Positions 46,829 through 55,300 of a stretch of 64,000 nt of DNA are shown piece after piece. The stretch comes from Natrinema sp046097095. Its GTDB lineage: Archaea > Halobacteriota > Halobacteria > Halobacteriales > Natrialbaceae. A program made the translations under genes and the position numbers. Numbering within the stretch: position 1 is the stretch's first letter; each line of letters opens with the position of its first letter. The notes under the pieces are model-generated. The model was not told the origin of the DNA. It did not search any database and saw nothing but the letters and a program-made list of their open reading frames with translations. The stretch is from contig NZ_CP175698.1 in NCBI RefSeq assembly GCF_046097095.1, forward strand, positions 3,162,001-3,226,000, given 5' to 3'.

Positions 46829-47748
46829 TCATCTCGCTCGATGCGGAACTCGGCTGGGGCTTTCACGATCTCTCGAATCCGCCGGCCGAACGGGTCACGT
46901 CGGGGCGCCGCGGCTGGTCTGTCATGCTCGACCTGCTGGACGAGTACGATATTCCGGCGACGTGGGCGGTCGTCGGCCATCTCATGCTTGAGACCTGCGA
47001 CGGGAGACACGCCGACCATCCGGCACCGGACGGCTGGTTCGAACGCGAACGAACCGAGTGGGCGGACCGCGACGAGTTACGCTTCGGGCCCGACCTCGTG
47101 CAAGCGCTTCTCGAGTCGGACGTCGACCACGAGTTTGCTAGCCATTCCTTTTCGCACGTGCTCTTCGGTCAGTCCGAGACGGATCACGAACTCGCAGACG
47201 CCGAACTCGAACGCAGTATCGAAATCGCCGCTGACTGGAATCAGTCGGTCGACTCCTTCATCTATCCGCGCAACGACATCGGTCACCGCGACGTGCTGGC
47301 AGAGCGGGGGATCAAAGCGTACCGTAGCAGATCGCCGACTCGATACGGTGTTCGGTGTATGGTCGATCTGACGGTGCTCAATCGCTCGTTGCTCGTCGAA
47401 CCGACGATCGACGAACACGGACTCGTCGATATCCCGGCCTCGCTGTTTCTCTTCGGATTCGAAGGGACTGCACGGACGTTCGCCGAGTCGGTCTGGGAGG
47501 ATCCGATGGTCGCACTCGCCCGCTACGGCATCAACGAAGCGACGAAACGAGACGGGATCTTCCACATGTGGCTCCATCCGAACAACCTGACACACGAGCG
47601 AGACGACCACCGGATGCGGGCGATTCTCGCCTATCTCGCTCGGCGTCGCGCCGAGACGGATCTCACCGTCGAGACGATGGCCGACGTCGCGCATCGAGTC
47701 ACCGGCGTCCCGAACGAAGACGGCGACCGACCGATAGTAAGTCAGTGA
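46816..47748 (+). CDS. NodB-type polysaccharide deacetylase, copy 2
   Basis: A 310-residue carbohydrate esterase family 4-like protein: SLDAELGWGF at the start holds the metal Asp, ASHSFSHVLFG the HxxxH ligands, and MWLHPNNLTH the late His motif. No signal peptide; a cytoplasmic precursor is the likely substrate. The start is uncertain: the open frame extends upstream across the promoter element, and the in-frame GTG at 46816 is the candidate best placed after AAGAAGGTGG; the GTG at 46807 is an alternative. Not similar enough to copy 1 to be a recent duplicate. Confidence 0.82.
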   Translation: MGSVIISLDAELGWGFHDLSNPPAERVTSGRRGWSVMLDLLDEYDIPATWAVVGHLMLETCDGRHADHPAPDGWFERERTEWADRDELRFGPDLVQALLESDVDHEFASHSFSHVLFGQSETDHELADAELERSIEIAADWNQSVDSFIYPRNDIGHRDVLAERGIKAYRSRSPTRYGVRCMVDLTVLNRSLLVEPTIDEHGLVDIPASLFLFGFEGTARTFAESVWEDPMVALARYGINEATKRDGIFHMWLHPNNLTHERDDHRMRAILAYLARRRAETDLTVETMADVAHRVTGVPNEDGDRPIVSQ

Positions 47749-47822
47749 TACTCCCGAGACCGGGCTATGCGCGACTCGCTGAATGAAACCACTACACGAG
47801 TCGCCCGAACGGATACGACGAC

Positions 47823-47832
47823 GATAACAAAG
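47823..47832 (+). promoter_or_regulatory. Shared promoter element (GATAACAAAG)
   Basis: GATAACAAAG starts 36 nt before the ATG at 47859. Confidence 0.6.
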
Positions 47833-47858
47833 CCCGCTGCCGGCCCGGTTTCGGGCAG

Positions 47859-48962
47859 ATGGCACTGACGCTTCTCAATCGATGGACCGACTCGAGTGCG
47901 CTCTCGCTTGGCGTCCTCGGCGTCGGGAACATCGGCATGGTACACCTGAAGTCGGCGCTCGCGATGCCGGACGTCGAGGTCGTCGCGGCCGCGGACGCCG
48001 TCGCCGAGAACCGCGATCGGGCCGAACGCGCCGGCGTCTCCCGAACGTACGACGACTACGCGGCGCTACTCGAGTCCGAGGACCTCGACGCGGCAGTCGT
48101 CGCTCTCCCGCCGTTCCTCCACGCCGAAGCCGTCGAGCGAGCGGCCGCGGCCGGCGTCGACGTCTTCGTCGAGAAGCCGCTGGCCCGCTCGACCGAGGAG
48201 GCAGACGCGATGCTCGAGACCGCCCGCGAGGCCGGCATCGCCGTCGGCGTCGATCACACGCTGCGCTATCAGCCAGACATGATCGGCGTCAAGGAGGCCT
48301 ACGACGAAGGCGGCGTCGGCCACGTCCCCTACGCCTCGATCACGCGGCTCAACGACGGGCCGCTCGGCCGGCCGCCGGCCCGGGAGGCCCCGCCGTCGTG
48401 GCCGCTCGATCCCGACGCGGCCGGGGGCGGCTCCCTGTTCGAACTCGGCGTTCACTGCTTCGATGTCCTCGAGTGGCTGTTCGGCGACCTCGAGGTTCGA
48501 GACGCTGCGACGGGTACCTCCCTCGAGACCGACGTCGAGGACGCCGCGACCGTGCTCATGGAGGCACCAGAGACGGAAACGACGGTCACGCTCCACTGTG
48601 GCTCCTACCAGTGGGAACAGCTGCCGGCGGTCAACACCCGGCTGCGCCTCGAGGGCGTGACGGGGACGATCAGCAACGAGGACCACTTGCCGGCGAACTT
48701 CTACGCCGACGCGGCGAAGTCGGCCCTCTCGAACGTCGCCAGCCGATTCACCCGCGATGAGCCCAACGTCTTCGGTCCGACGTTTTACCTGCAGGCCCAC
48801 TACGACGCGCTGGCGGACTTCTGTGATGCGATTCGCACGGACGACCGGCCGCCGGTCGACGGCGCGGCCGGCCGACGGACGCTTGACCTCGCCGAGACGG
48901 CCTACGAACTGGCCGCGGCGGACGACGAAAGCGAGCTCGAGGCCCCGGAGGTGACGCTATGA
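47859..48962 (+). CDS. Gfo/Idh/MocA-family sugar oxidoreductase, copy 1
   Basis: A 367-residue NAD(P)-dependent oxidoreductase. GVLGVGNIGMVH near 20 is the Rossmann dinucleotide loop, and VFVEKPLARS the family EKP motif with the catalytic Lys. It would oxidise or reduce a sugar nucleotide or related polyol. It is diverged from the WbpB-like copy at 56768-57802. First gene of a three-gene operon in which each stop overlaps the next start as ATGA. Confidence 0.9.
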   Translation: MALTLLNRWTDSSALSLGVLGVGNIGMVHLKSALAMPDVEVVAAADAVAENRDRAERAGVSRTYDDYAALLESEDLDAAVVALPPFLHAEAVERAAAAGVDVFVEKPLARSTEEADAMLETAREAGIAVGVDHTLRYQPDMIGVKEAYDEGGVGHVPYASITRLNDGPLGRPPAREAPPSWPLDPDAAGGGSLFELGVHCFDVLEWLFGDLEVRDAATGTSLETDVEDAATVLMEAPETETTVTLHCGSYQWEQLPAVNTRLRLEGVTGTISNEDHLPANFYADAAKSALSNVASRFTRDEPNVFGPTFYLQAHYDALADFCDAIRTDDRPPVDGAAGRRTLDLAETAYELAAADDESELEAPEVTL

Positions 48963-49909
48963 GCGCGACGGACGACGCCACAGACGCGACGCGGGTCCGT
49001 GCGGTCGACGTCGACGCCGACCGCTGTGGCGGGTGGACGCCCGATACCGACACGCGCATGGCCGCACTCGAGGAGCCCGTTCGCGAACTTCTCGCACCCT
49101 CCCTCGAGTCGCTCGCCGCGGCCGACCGGATCACGCTGGTCCCTGACGCCCACTACCCGTTCCATCCCTCCGCCGGGACGGTGACCGATCCCGCCGTGAT
49201 CGGGGCGCTCGTCGCCCAACTCGAGCGCGAGACCGACGCCGCCATCGCCATCGCCGGCGCGAGCGACGATCGGATGGCGTTCGACCGGACGGCCGGCTAT
49301 CTCGGCTACGCGAGTCTGTGCGACCGATTCGATGCCGATCTCGTCGATCTGGCGACCGAATCGCGGACCGAGGCGGTCAACACGGTTGACGGCCATCCAG
49401 TCGCGCTTTCGATTCCAGACCGCCTCACCGACAGCACCGTGGTCGCCGTCCCGTCGCTGCGCCCCACCGAGGCCGGCCCGGTCGCGGGCGCGATGCGAAC
49501 CCTCGCCGGACTCGTCGATCGCGATGGCGACCCCGATCGAACTCCCGTCGCGATGACGCGCACCGTCGCGCCCGAACTCGCCGTCCTCGACGCGACCACC
49601 GCCTACGACGGCGATCCGGTGGCGGCGAATACGCTCTTCGCCGGTGCGGTCCCCACCGTCGACGCCGTTGCGACCTTCCTGCTCGGCCGCTCGCCCGAAG
49701 CCGACGCGGCGCTCGAGGCGGTTCGCGGCCCCGAGGCCGAGCCGGTCACCGTCGAGGGAGACGTCGACTTCGATCGGCTTCGAGCGCGAATCGGCGACGG
49801 CGACTTGCCGCCGGCCGACGAGACCCATCCGGCCGTCACGACCGCCTACAGGGTCTACGCGGCGGTGGCCGGCGACGCCGTCCCGCCGCAACTCGAGGGC
49901 GATCGATGA
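48959..49909 (+). CDS. DUF362-like protein
   Basis: A 316-residue acidic protein resembling the DUF362 family (VPDAHYPFHPSAGTVTDPAVIGALVAQL is the region I compare, with VPSLRPTEAG later). DUF362 members often carry iron-sulphur clusters, but this one has almost no Cys. Function is unknown; in some archaea such genes lie with sugar-nucleotide enzymes. Overlaps both neighbours by 4 nt, so its job is probably tied to the oxidoreductase before it and the dehydrogenase after it. Confidence 0.6.
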   Translation: MSATDDATDATRVRAVDVDADRCGGWTPDTDTRMAALEEPVRELLAPSLESLAAADRITLVPDAHYPFHPSAGTVTDPAVIGALVAQLERETDAAIAIAGASDDRMAFDRTAGYLGYASLCDRFDADLVDLATESRTEAVNTVDGHPVALSIPDRLTDSTVVAVPSLRPTEAGPVAGAMRTLAGLVDRDGDPDRTPVAMTRTVAPELAVLDATTAYDGDPVAANTLFAGAVPTVDAVATFLLGRSPEADAALEAVRGPEAEPVTVEGDVDFDRLRARIGDGDLPPADETHPAVTTAYRVYAAVAGDAVPPQLEGDR

Positions 49910-50877
49910 CCGAGACGCGCACCGCGGCGGTCACCGGCGCGACCGGCTTCCTCGGCAGCCGGCTCTGCGACCGCCTACTTGCGGACGACTGGGAGGTCCG
50001 CGGCCTCAGCCGACCGACCTCGGACCGGGGCGACCTCGAGGGCGTCGACTGGTACGTCGGCGATCTCTTCGCCGGCGAGACCCTGCGCGAACTCGTCGAC
50101 GGAGCCGACGCCATCTTCCACCTCGCAGGGATCGGTCTCTGGAGCGCCGGCCCCGAAACGGTCTGGGACGTGAACCGCGACGGCACCGAACGCGTACTCG
50201 AGGCCTGCCGCGATGCCGACGTGGGACGGGTCGTCTTCACCAGCACATCGGGAACGCGCCGACCGCGGGGCAACGCGGCTTTCGCCGACGAGACGGACGT
50301 GGCAGAGCCGATCGGTGCCTACCAGGCCTCGAAAGCCGAGGCCGAGGACCTGGTCGACCGATACGCCGAGACCGATGGCGACGCCGTCACCGTCCACCCG
50401 ACCTCGATCTTCGGTCCCGGCGACGAGGAGTTCACCGCTCAGTTGCTCGCGATGGGCGTCGAACCGACGATGCCCGCCCATCTCCCCGGTGGCCTGAGCA
50501 TCGTCGGCCTCTCGGACGTCGTCGACGGGCTGCTGGCAGCCTACGAGCGCGGCGACACAGGAGCGCACTATATCCTCGGCGGCGAGAACCTCACGTACGA
50601 CCGCGCGGTCTCGCGGATCGCCGACGCCGTCGACGGCTCGCCGGCGCGGATCCGCGTCCCCGCGACCGCGATTCGCGCCGCCGGCCCGGTCGCCGAGGTC
50701 GTCGACGCCGTCGCCGATCGCCGGCTGTTCCCCTTCGATCGGCAGATGGCCGACCTCGCGACCCAACGGCTGTTCTACACGTCGCGGAAGGCCAGCGAGG
50801 AGTTGGGATACGAATACCGGCCGCTCGAGGCCCACCTGCCCGAGACGATGGCGTGGTACCGGGAGGACGTACGGTAG
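49906..50877 (+). CDS. Extended SDR NAD-dependent sugar epimerase/dehydratase-type protein
   Basis: A 323-residue extended short-chain dehydrogenase: TGATGFLGSRL (NAD loop, residues 9-19), HLAGIGLWS, TSTSGTRRP and YQASKAEAE (the catalytic Tyr-x3-Lys). The YxxxK and flavonol-reductase-like features leave epimerase, dehydratase and ketoreductase activities all open. Last gene of the oxidoreductase/DUF362-like/SDR operon. Likely substrate: a sugar nucleotide used for the surface glycan. Confidence 0.87.
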   Translation: MTETRTAAVTGATGFLGSRLCDRLLADDWEVRGLSRPTSDRGDLEGVDWYVGDLFAGETLRELVDGADAIFHLAGIGLWSAGPETVWDVNRDGTERVLEACRDADVGRVVFTSTSGTRRPRGNAAFADETDVAEPIGAYQASKAEAEDLVDRYAETDGDAVTVHPTSIFGPGDEEFTAQLLAMGVEPTMPAHLPGGLSIVGLSDVVDGLLAAYERGDTGAHYILGGENLTYDRAVSRIADAVDGSPARIRVPATAIRAAGPVAEVVDAVADRRLFPFDRQMADLATQRLFYTSRKASEELGYEYRPLEAHLPETMAWYREDVR

Positions 50878-51036
50878 TCGCCGATCGTCGGCGCTTCGAT
50901 CCGTAACAGCGGTACTAGGGGCTCCTAATTCGGTCTCTCCGGTATCTCGAGCGTCGCACTCTCGCTACGGTCGTGGTGCGTCTCTACCGATACAGGGCGT
51001 TGAGTAACGAGTGGGAACGAGGAGCGCACAGAACGG

Positions 51037-51519
51037 TCAGCCATCGGCATCAGCGTCGGCATCGGCACCGTCAGCGTCTGCGTCAGCGTCAGAGCCATCC
51101 GTATCAGTGTCCCCGTCATCACTATCGGAGTCGCTGTCTCCGTCATCGCCGTCGGAATCGCTGTCTCCGTCATCGCTGTCGGAATCACTGTCCCCGTCGT
51201 CGCCGTCGGAGTCGCTATCGAAATCGTTGTCCGAACTCGTTCTCGAATCTGCCCGCATAGGCGGCGCTGTCGACCGGTCTGACGTCATCCCCGCGCCAGA
51301 GCCGATACTATAGAGGATGATAGGAGGACAAACGTACGCGGCAATCGCCAGTACCACAAAGAGTCGGTTGATGAAGATCAACAGTCCAAGTGCGGTGAGT
51401 GCTGCGGCTGAAACTGCGTGAACTGCGGTGTGAGTGTATTCCCGGTAATACTCCCACAGTCCGTGTAGCCACCGTGTCGTTGCTGATGCTGACCAGATTT
51501 CGGTTGCAGTCAGAGACAT
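51037..51519 (-). CDS. Small membrane protein with Asp/Ser repeat tail
   Basis: A 160-residue protein. Residues 1-30 are soluble, about 34-52 and 56-74 are two hydrophobic segments (membrane hairpin), and about 95-160 are an Asp/Ser/Gly tail made of a 9-residue unit (SDSDGDDGD / SDSDSDDGD) ending in poly-Asp/Ala. The tail is very acidic, as in many haloarchaeal surface or membrane proteins, but repeat-built tails this regular are unusual. I do not recognise the family. Function unknown. Confidence 0.6.
   Translation of the reverse strand: MSLTATEIWSASATTRWLHGLWEYYREYTHTAVHAVSAAALTALGLLIFINRLFVVLAIAAYVCPPIILYSIGSGAGMTSDRSTAPPMRADSRTSSDNDFDSDSDGDDGDSDSDSDDGDSDSDGDDGDSDSDSDDGDTDTDGSDADADADGADADADADG
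51100..51225 (-). repeat. 27-bp tandem coding repeat
   Basis: Four to five imperfect copies of a 27-bp unit encode the 9-residue Asp/Ser/Gly repeat of the membrane protein at 51037-51519. Copies differ mainly at third positions and by Gly/Ser exchange. Confidence 0.6.
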
Positions 51520-51643
51520 ACGTACTAAGTTCGGGATGCATTACCAAGAACCCTCAGCTAACGCTTGTTGATAGGTTTCCTCTCTGTCCGTGGTGGCGAT
51601 TTCGGGCTCCGTTCCGAACGAGAAAGCGGGCGACAGTCTCCTG

Positions 51644-52630
51644 TCAATCGAGCCGTGGTGATTCCCGTACGCGCCGTTTTGTCCAGCTGTCCTCGGTCTC
51701 GATTGCCTTCCCCGCCACCCGCTCGTAGACCGCGAGCATCCGTTCGGCCGTTCGGTCGATGCTCACCTCGCGGGCCGCCTCGCGGCCGTTCGATCGCTCG
51801 CCGCGCGTCAACACCTTGAGCAGCCCGCGGACGAGTTCCTCGTCGTTCGCGGCCACGACGGACGGATCGACGCCGGCGAGTCGCTCGTGAACGTCACCGA
51901 CGTCGACGGCGACGACAGGGAGGGTACAGGCCAGCGCCTCCTTGACCGAATTCGGCGACCCCTCGCTGTGGGATGTCAACAGGAGAGCGTCGGCGGCGTT
52001 CATGTAGTCGGAGACGGCGTCGTGATCGACACCTGAGACCGTCCGCAGTCGGACCGGGCACTCGAGGAGGTTGTCGACGACCGTTGTGACGCGCTTGGCC
52101 CGGGGGTAGTTCTTCACGTCGCGGGCGGGGGAGTACGGAAACAGCACGTCGTACCCGTCACCGTCGTCCCAACCGACCCGGTTTCGGGCGCAGTCTTGCG
52201 GTTCCGGCCGGAACTTCGTTAAGTCGACGCCGTCGGGGATCACCGTACAGTCCCGGCCCAGCGACTCGCGCATCCTCTCTGACATGACCACCACTTCGTC
52301 ACAGAACGGCGCTGACGCCCGGCTGACGGGGGCGACGGGGCCGTGAACGTCGGAACCCCACAGCGAAAGCACGACCGGCTTGCGAAGCTGTGCGAGGGCC
52401 ATCGGCGCGGTCAGGCCGTACTGGGCGTGTATCAGGTCGTAGCCGTTCCCGGCCTCCCTGACGACCTCGGGGATCGTCCGCAGATAGTCCGTCGGCCCTC
52501 GGGAGATGTCGGCGTCGACCTCGCCCGCCACCGACACCGTCGTAAAGGAAACGCCGCGGTCCTCGAGCGCGGCCATCTGTTGGGTCATGAACGGAGCGTC
52601 GGCGTACGTCGTGACTGTGAGGACGTGCAT
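51644..52630 (-). CDS. GT4-family glycosyltransferase, copy 2
   Basis: A 328-residue GT-B glycosyltransferase paralogous to 29870-30799. EGSPNSVKEALA is the EX7E motif; VSLWGSDVHG, VMSERMRESLG, VIPDGVDLTKF and NYPRAKRV match copy 1. It is also shorter than typical GT4. It starts 41 nt after the shared element GATAACAAAA and is divergent from the second DUF354 gene, so a GT4 and a DUF354 gene share one intergenic region with two facing elements. Donor and acceptor unknown. Confidence 0.9.
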   Translation of the reverse strand: MHVLTVTTYADAPFMTQQMAALEDRGVSFTTVSVAGEVDADISRGPTDYLRTIPEVVREAGNGYDLIHAQYGLTAPMALAQLRKPVVLSLWGSDVHGPVAPVSRASAPFCDEVVVMSERMRESLGRDCTVIPDGVDLTKFRPEPQDCARNRVGWDDGDGYDVLFPYSPARDVKNYPRAKRVTTVVDNLLECPVRLRTVSGVDHDAVSDYMNAADALLLTSHSEGSPNSVKEALACTLPVVAVDVGDVHERLAGVDPSVVAANDEELVRGLLKVLTRGERSNGREAAREVSIDRTAERMLAVYERVAGKAIETEDSWTKRRVRESPRLD

Positions 52631-52661
52631 CTCGAGTACGCAAGCGAACGGCCCGGGCGCG

Positions 52662-52671
52662 TTTTGTTATC
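52662..52671 (-). promoter_or_regulatory. Shared promoter element (GATAACAAAA)
   Basis: GATAACAAAA on the minus strand, 41 nt before the ATG at 52630. Confidence 0.55.
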
Positions 52672-52759
52672 CACTCGGTCCTGTGAGTTTTCTTCACGTA
52701 CAGTTGACCGTCTCGGCCATATCCGGCGATTTTCGGCCGAAAGAGCCCGTAGCGATGGG

Positions 52760-52769
52760 ATTACAAAGG
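52760..52769 (+). promoter_or_regulatory. Shared promoter element variant (GATTACAAAG)
   Basis: GATTACAAAG starts 34 nt before the ATG at 52794, 89 bp from the oppositely oriented element at 52662. Confidence 0.55.
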
Positions 52770-52793
52770 GTTGACGGCGGGTAGCCGCGGGCG

Positions 52794-53894
52794 ATGCGGA
52801 TCCTCGTCTTGGCGAACACACCCGCACACGTCCACCTGTATCGAAACGCCGTCGACCGACTCGAGGCGGCGGGACACGACGTGCTCGTGCTCACCCGAGA
52901 GTACGCCTGTACGACTGACTTACTCGACTACTTCGACGTGCCCTACCGGGTCTACGGCCACCACGGAACGGAGCGGTTCTCGAGGCTCCGGCTCGCCCGC
53001 GAACTGGGCGGCCAGTTTCTCTCGATCGGGACGCAGGCGGTCCGGTTCGATCCCGACGTGGTCTTCGGTCGCGGTCCCTACGCGGCCGCTGCCGGAACGC
53101 TCACGCGGACGCCGGTCGTCCTCGTCTTAGACGACGAGCCGGGCGATTTCAACCACACCGTCTCGCGGCCCTTCGCCGACTGCATCATCTCGCCGGCGGT
53201 GACGCGTCGCGAGCTGGGCGACGATCACTACACCTTCGACGGCTTCAAAGAGTGCGCCTATCTCCACCCCGACGTTTTCGAGCCGAGAGACGACATCCGC
53301 GAGTTCCTCGATGTCGATCCGGACGAGCCGTACGTCCTCGTTCGGTTCAACGCCCTCGACGCCCTCCACGACGCCGACCTCGAGGGGTTCCGGCCCGAGC
53401 AGCGACGGGACGTAATCGAACGCCTGAGCGAGGCGGCGACGGTCTTCGTCTCCGACGAGGGCGGCGAGATGGACCTGCGCGAGCTCCCGGCGCGGCCCTA
53501 CGATCTCCATCCCGCGCTGATCCACGACGCCATGGCCGAGGCCTCGCTGCTGGTCGCCGACACCGGGACGATGGCCACCGAGGCCGCGCTGCTCGGCACG
53601 CCCGCCTTCCGCTATCGCGGCACCGACGACCACGAGTACGGCGAGTTCAGAGCGCTCGAGCGCGCCGGCCTCGCCGAGCAGTTCGACGCCTACGAGGCGG
53701 TCCGCGACCGCTCGCTCGAGATCCTCACCGACGAGGGCACCGACGAACGGTGGCAGCGCCGGCGACGAGAGTACGTCGGCGACCTCGCGAACCTGACCGA
53801 CCTCCTCGTCGACGTCGCTCGCTCCCGCGGGGCGGTTGAGCGACTCGACCGATCGACGAAACGAGCGCTGCAACCGCGGTCGCGGTCGATGTAG
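52794..53894 (+). CDS. DUF354 GT-B-fold protein, copy 2
   Basis: A 366-residue DUF354 paralogue of 40760-41878: LANTPAHVHLYRNAVDRL at the start, FGRGPYAAAAG, VLVRFNALDALHD, and ADTGTMATEAALLGTPAF. Same length and motif order as copy 1. Likely an epimerase-like or glycosyltransferase-like step on a nucleotide sugar. Leaderless start from the element 34 nt upstream, divergent from GT4 copy 2. Confidence 0.87.
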   Translation: MRILVLANTPAHVHLYRNAVDRLEAAGHDVLVLTREYACTTDLLDYFDVPYRVYGHHGTERFSRLRLARELGGQFLSIGTQAVRFDPDVVFGRGPYAAAAGTLTRTPVVLVLDDEPGDFNHTVSRPFADCIISPAVTRRELGDDHYTFDGFKECAYLHPDVFEPRDDIREFLDVDPDEPYVLVRFNALDALHDADLEGFRPEQRRDVIERLSEAATVFVSDEGGEMDLRELPARPYDLHPALIHDAMAEASLLVADTGTMATEAALLGTPAFRYRGTDDHEYGEFRALERAGLAEQFDAYEAVRDRSLEILTDEGTDERWQRRRREYVGDLANLTDLLVDVARSRGAVERLDRSTKRALQPRSRSM

Positions 53895-54014
53895 CCCGCG
53901 TCGGTCGCTGGCAACCGATCGCGGAGGGATAAAACATAATTAATAATGAGGTACTTGTAACGTTCACGAAATACTTATACCCATCTCCGGAAAAGGGTCG
54001 GTTAGCCCCGTTCT

Positions 54015-54227
54015 ATGAGTCTCTCCACACTGCTCAGTGAACTGTTCACCGGATCCGAGTCCGAGTCGGGGACGGAATCCCCCGCGCCAGCGCCCGACCG
54101 CGGTGACGGTGCGCGGTCGGTCACGGTCCTCCACGAGTGTCGCGACTGCGGGACGAACGTCTCGGCCGATACGGTCCGATGTCCGGCCTGCGAAAGCGAG
54201 GATATCGTGACTTACTCGATCGACTGA
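54015..54227 (+). CDS. Small zinc-ribbon protein
   Basis: A 70-residue protein: residues 1-40 acidic and low-complexity, residues 41-63 a zinc ribbon (CRDCGTNV...CPACES). Such small haloarchaeal CPxCG-type proteins are numerous and mostly uncharacterised; some affect motility or biofilm formation. ACTTATACCC about 42 nt upstream is the TATA box. Its 3' end overlaps the convergent GT2 gene by 16 nt. Confidence 0.75.
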   Translation: MSLSTLLSELFTGSESESGTESPAPAPDRGDGARSVTVLHECRDCGTNVSADTVRCPACESEDIVTYSID

Positions 54228-55300
54228 CGCGGCGATCGGTCGTCAGCCGCCGCGTCGCGACGGCGTTCGGGTTCGACGGCCTCGCGCTCGTCGCAGGGCA
54301 CCTCGAGGTCCTCGTTCGCCTCGGCGTCGAGTCGGATCGCGGTTCCAAGCGAGAGCAGCCCCAGCAGTGTGGCGACGAACGAGGCGATTCCGCCGGTGAA
54401 CGCCTCCTCTCCCCGCACCGCCCGGACCGCTGTGCCGACCAGTCCCAACGAGCCCCCGACCAGGCCCGCGGCCCCGACCCCGTAGTAGAGGACCGCCGGA
54501 TTGAACGACCGAACCAGATATCGCGTCTTCAGCCGCCAGCAGAAGCTCTCGAGCAACAGGAGGGAGACGAACCGGACGAACGACGTGTATCTGATACTGC
54601 TCTCCTCGTCGCCGTAGACCGCCGTCATCGGCACGTCGGCGACCCGACAGCCCGCGACGTTGAGGTGGGTCAGGAGGTGGTTGAGAAAGCCGTACTGATT
54701 GGTGATTGCCGCGAGGTCGAGCCGTTCGATCGTCTCCCGCGAGATGGCGGTGTAGCCGTTTTGCGGGTCGCCGATCGACCAGTAGCCGGTGGCGAACTTC
54801 GAGAGCCCGGTGAGCATGGCGTTCCCGACGAACCGGAACGTCGACATCGCCGCGCGGTGGTCGGGACTGAGCAGTCGGTTCCCCTTGGCGTAGTCGGCCT
54901 CGCCCTCGACGACCGGATCGATGATCCGATCGAGGATCTCGGGGTCCATCTGACCGTCGCCGTTCATCACCGCGACGACGTCCATGCCGTCCTCGGCGGC
55001 GCGTCGGTAGCCGGTCTTGACCGCCGCACCGTAGCCCTGATTTTCCTCGTGGCGGATCGGGACGACCCGCCGGTCGCCGCCGTCGGCCACCGCGAGCGCC
55101 GATTCGGTTCCGTCGTCCGCCGCTTCGGCGTTGATTCGGTCGGCGACCCGGCGGATCACGTCCCAGCTATCGTCGGGAGACCGGTCGTCGACGGCGTAGA
55201 TGCGGTCGACGAACGCCGGCACCGTCTCGATGACGCGGCCGACGAACGCCGACTCGTCGTAGGCCGTCACGACGACGGCGATCCGTTCGCCCTTATACAT
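54212..55300 (-). CDS. GT2-family glycosyltransferase with two C-terminal membrane segments
   Basis: A 362-residue GT-A enzyme of family 2 of the dolichyl-phosphate-mannose-synthase/AglJ type: VVVTAYDESAFV, VDDRSPDDSWD, NQGYGAAVKTGYR and the metal motif NGDGQMDP near 110, then two hydrophobic segments near 265-320. It would transfer a sugar from a nucleotide donor to a polyprenyl (dolichyl) phosphate, initiating or extending a lipid-linked glycan. Last gene of the 59606-54212 operon: start overlaps the dehydrogenase stop by 8 nt. Probably uses the diacetamido uronic acid donor made by that operon, though this is inference. Confidence 0.9.
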   Translation of the reverse strand: MYKGERIAVVVTAYDESAFVGRVIETVPAFVDRIYAVDDRSPDDSWDVIRRVADRINAEAADDGTESALAVADGGDRRVVPIRHEENQGYGAAVKTGYRRAAEDGMDVVAVMNGDGQMDPEILDRIIDPVVEGEADYAKGNRLLSPDHRAAMSTFRFVGNAMLTGLSKFATGYWSIGDPQNGYTAISRETIERLDLAAITNQYGFLNHLLTHLNVAGCRVADVPMTAVYGDEESSIRYTSFVRFVSLLLLESFCWRLKTRYLVRSFNPAVLYYGVGAAGLVGGSLGLVGTAVRAVRGEEAFTGGIASFVATLLGLLSLGTAIRLDAEANEDLEVPCDEREAVEPERRRDAAADDRSPRQSIE

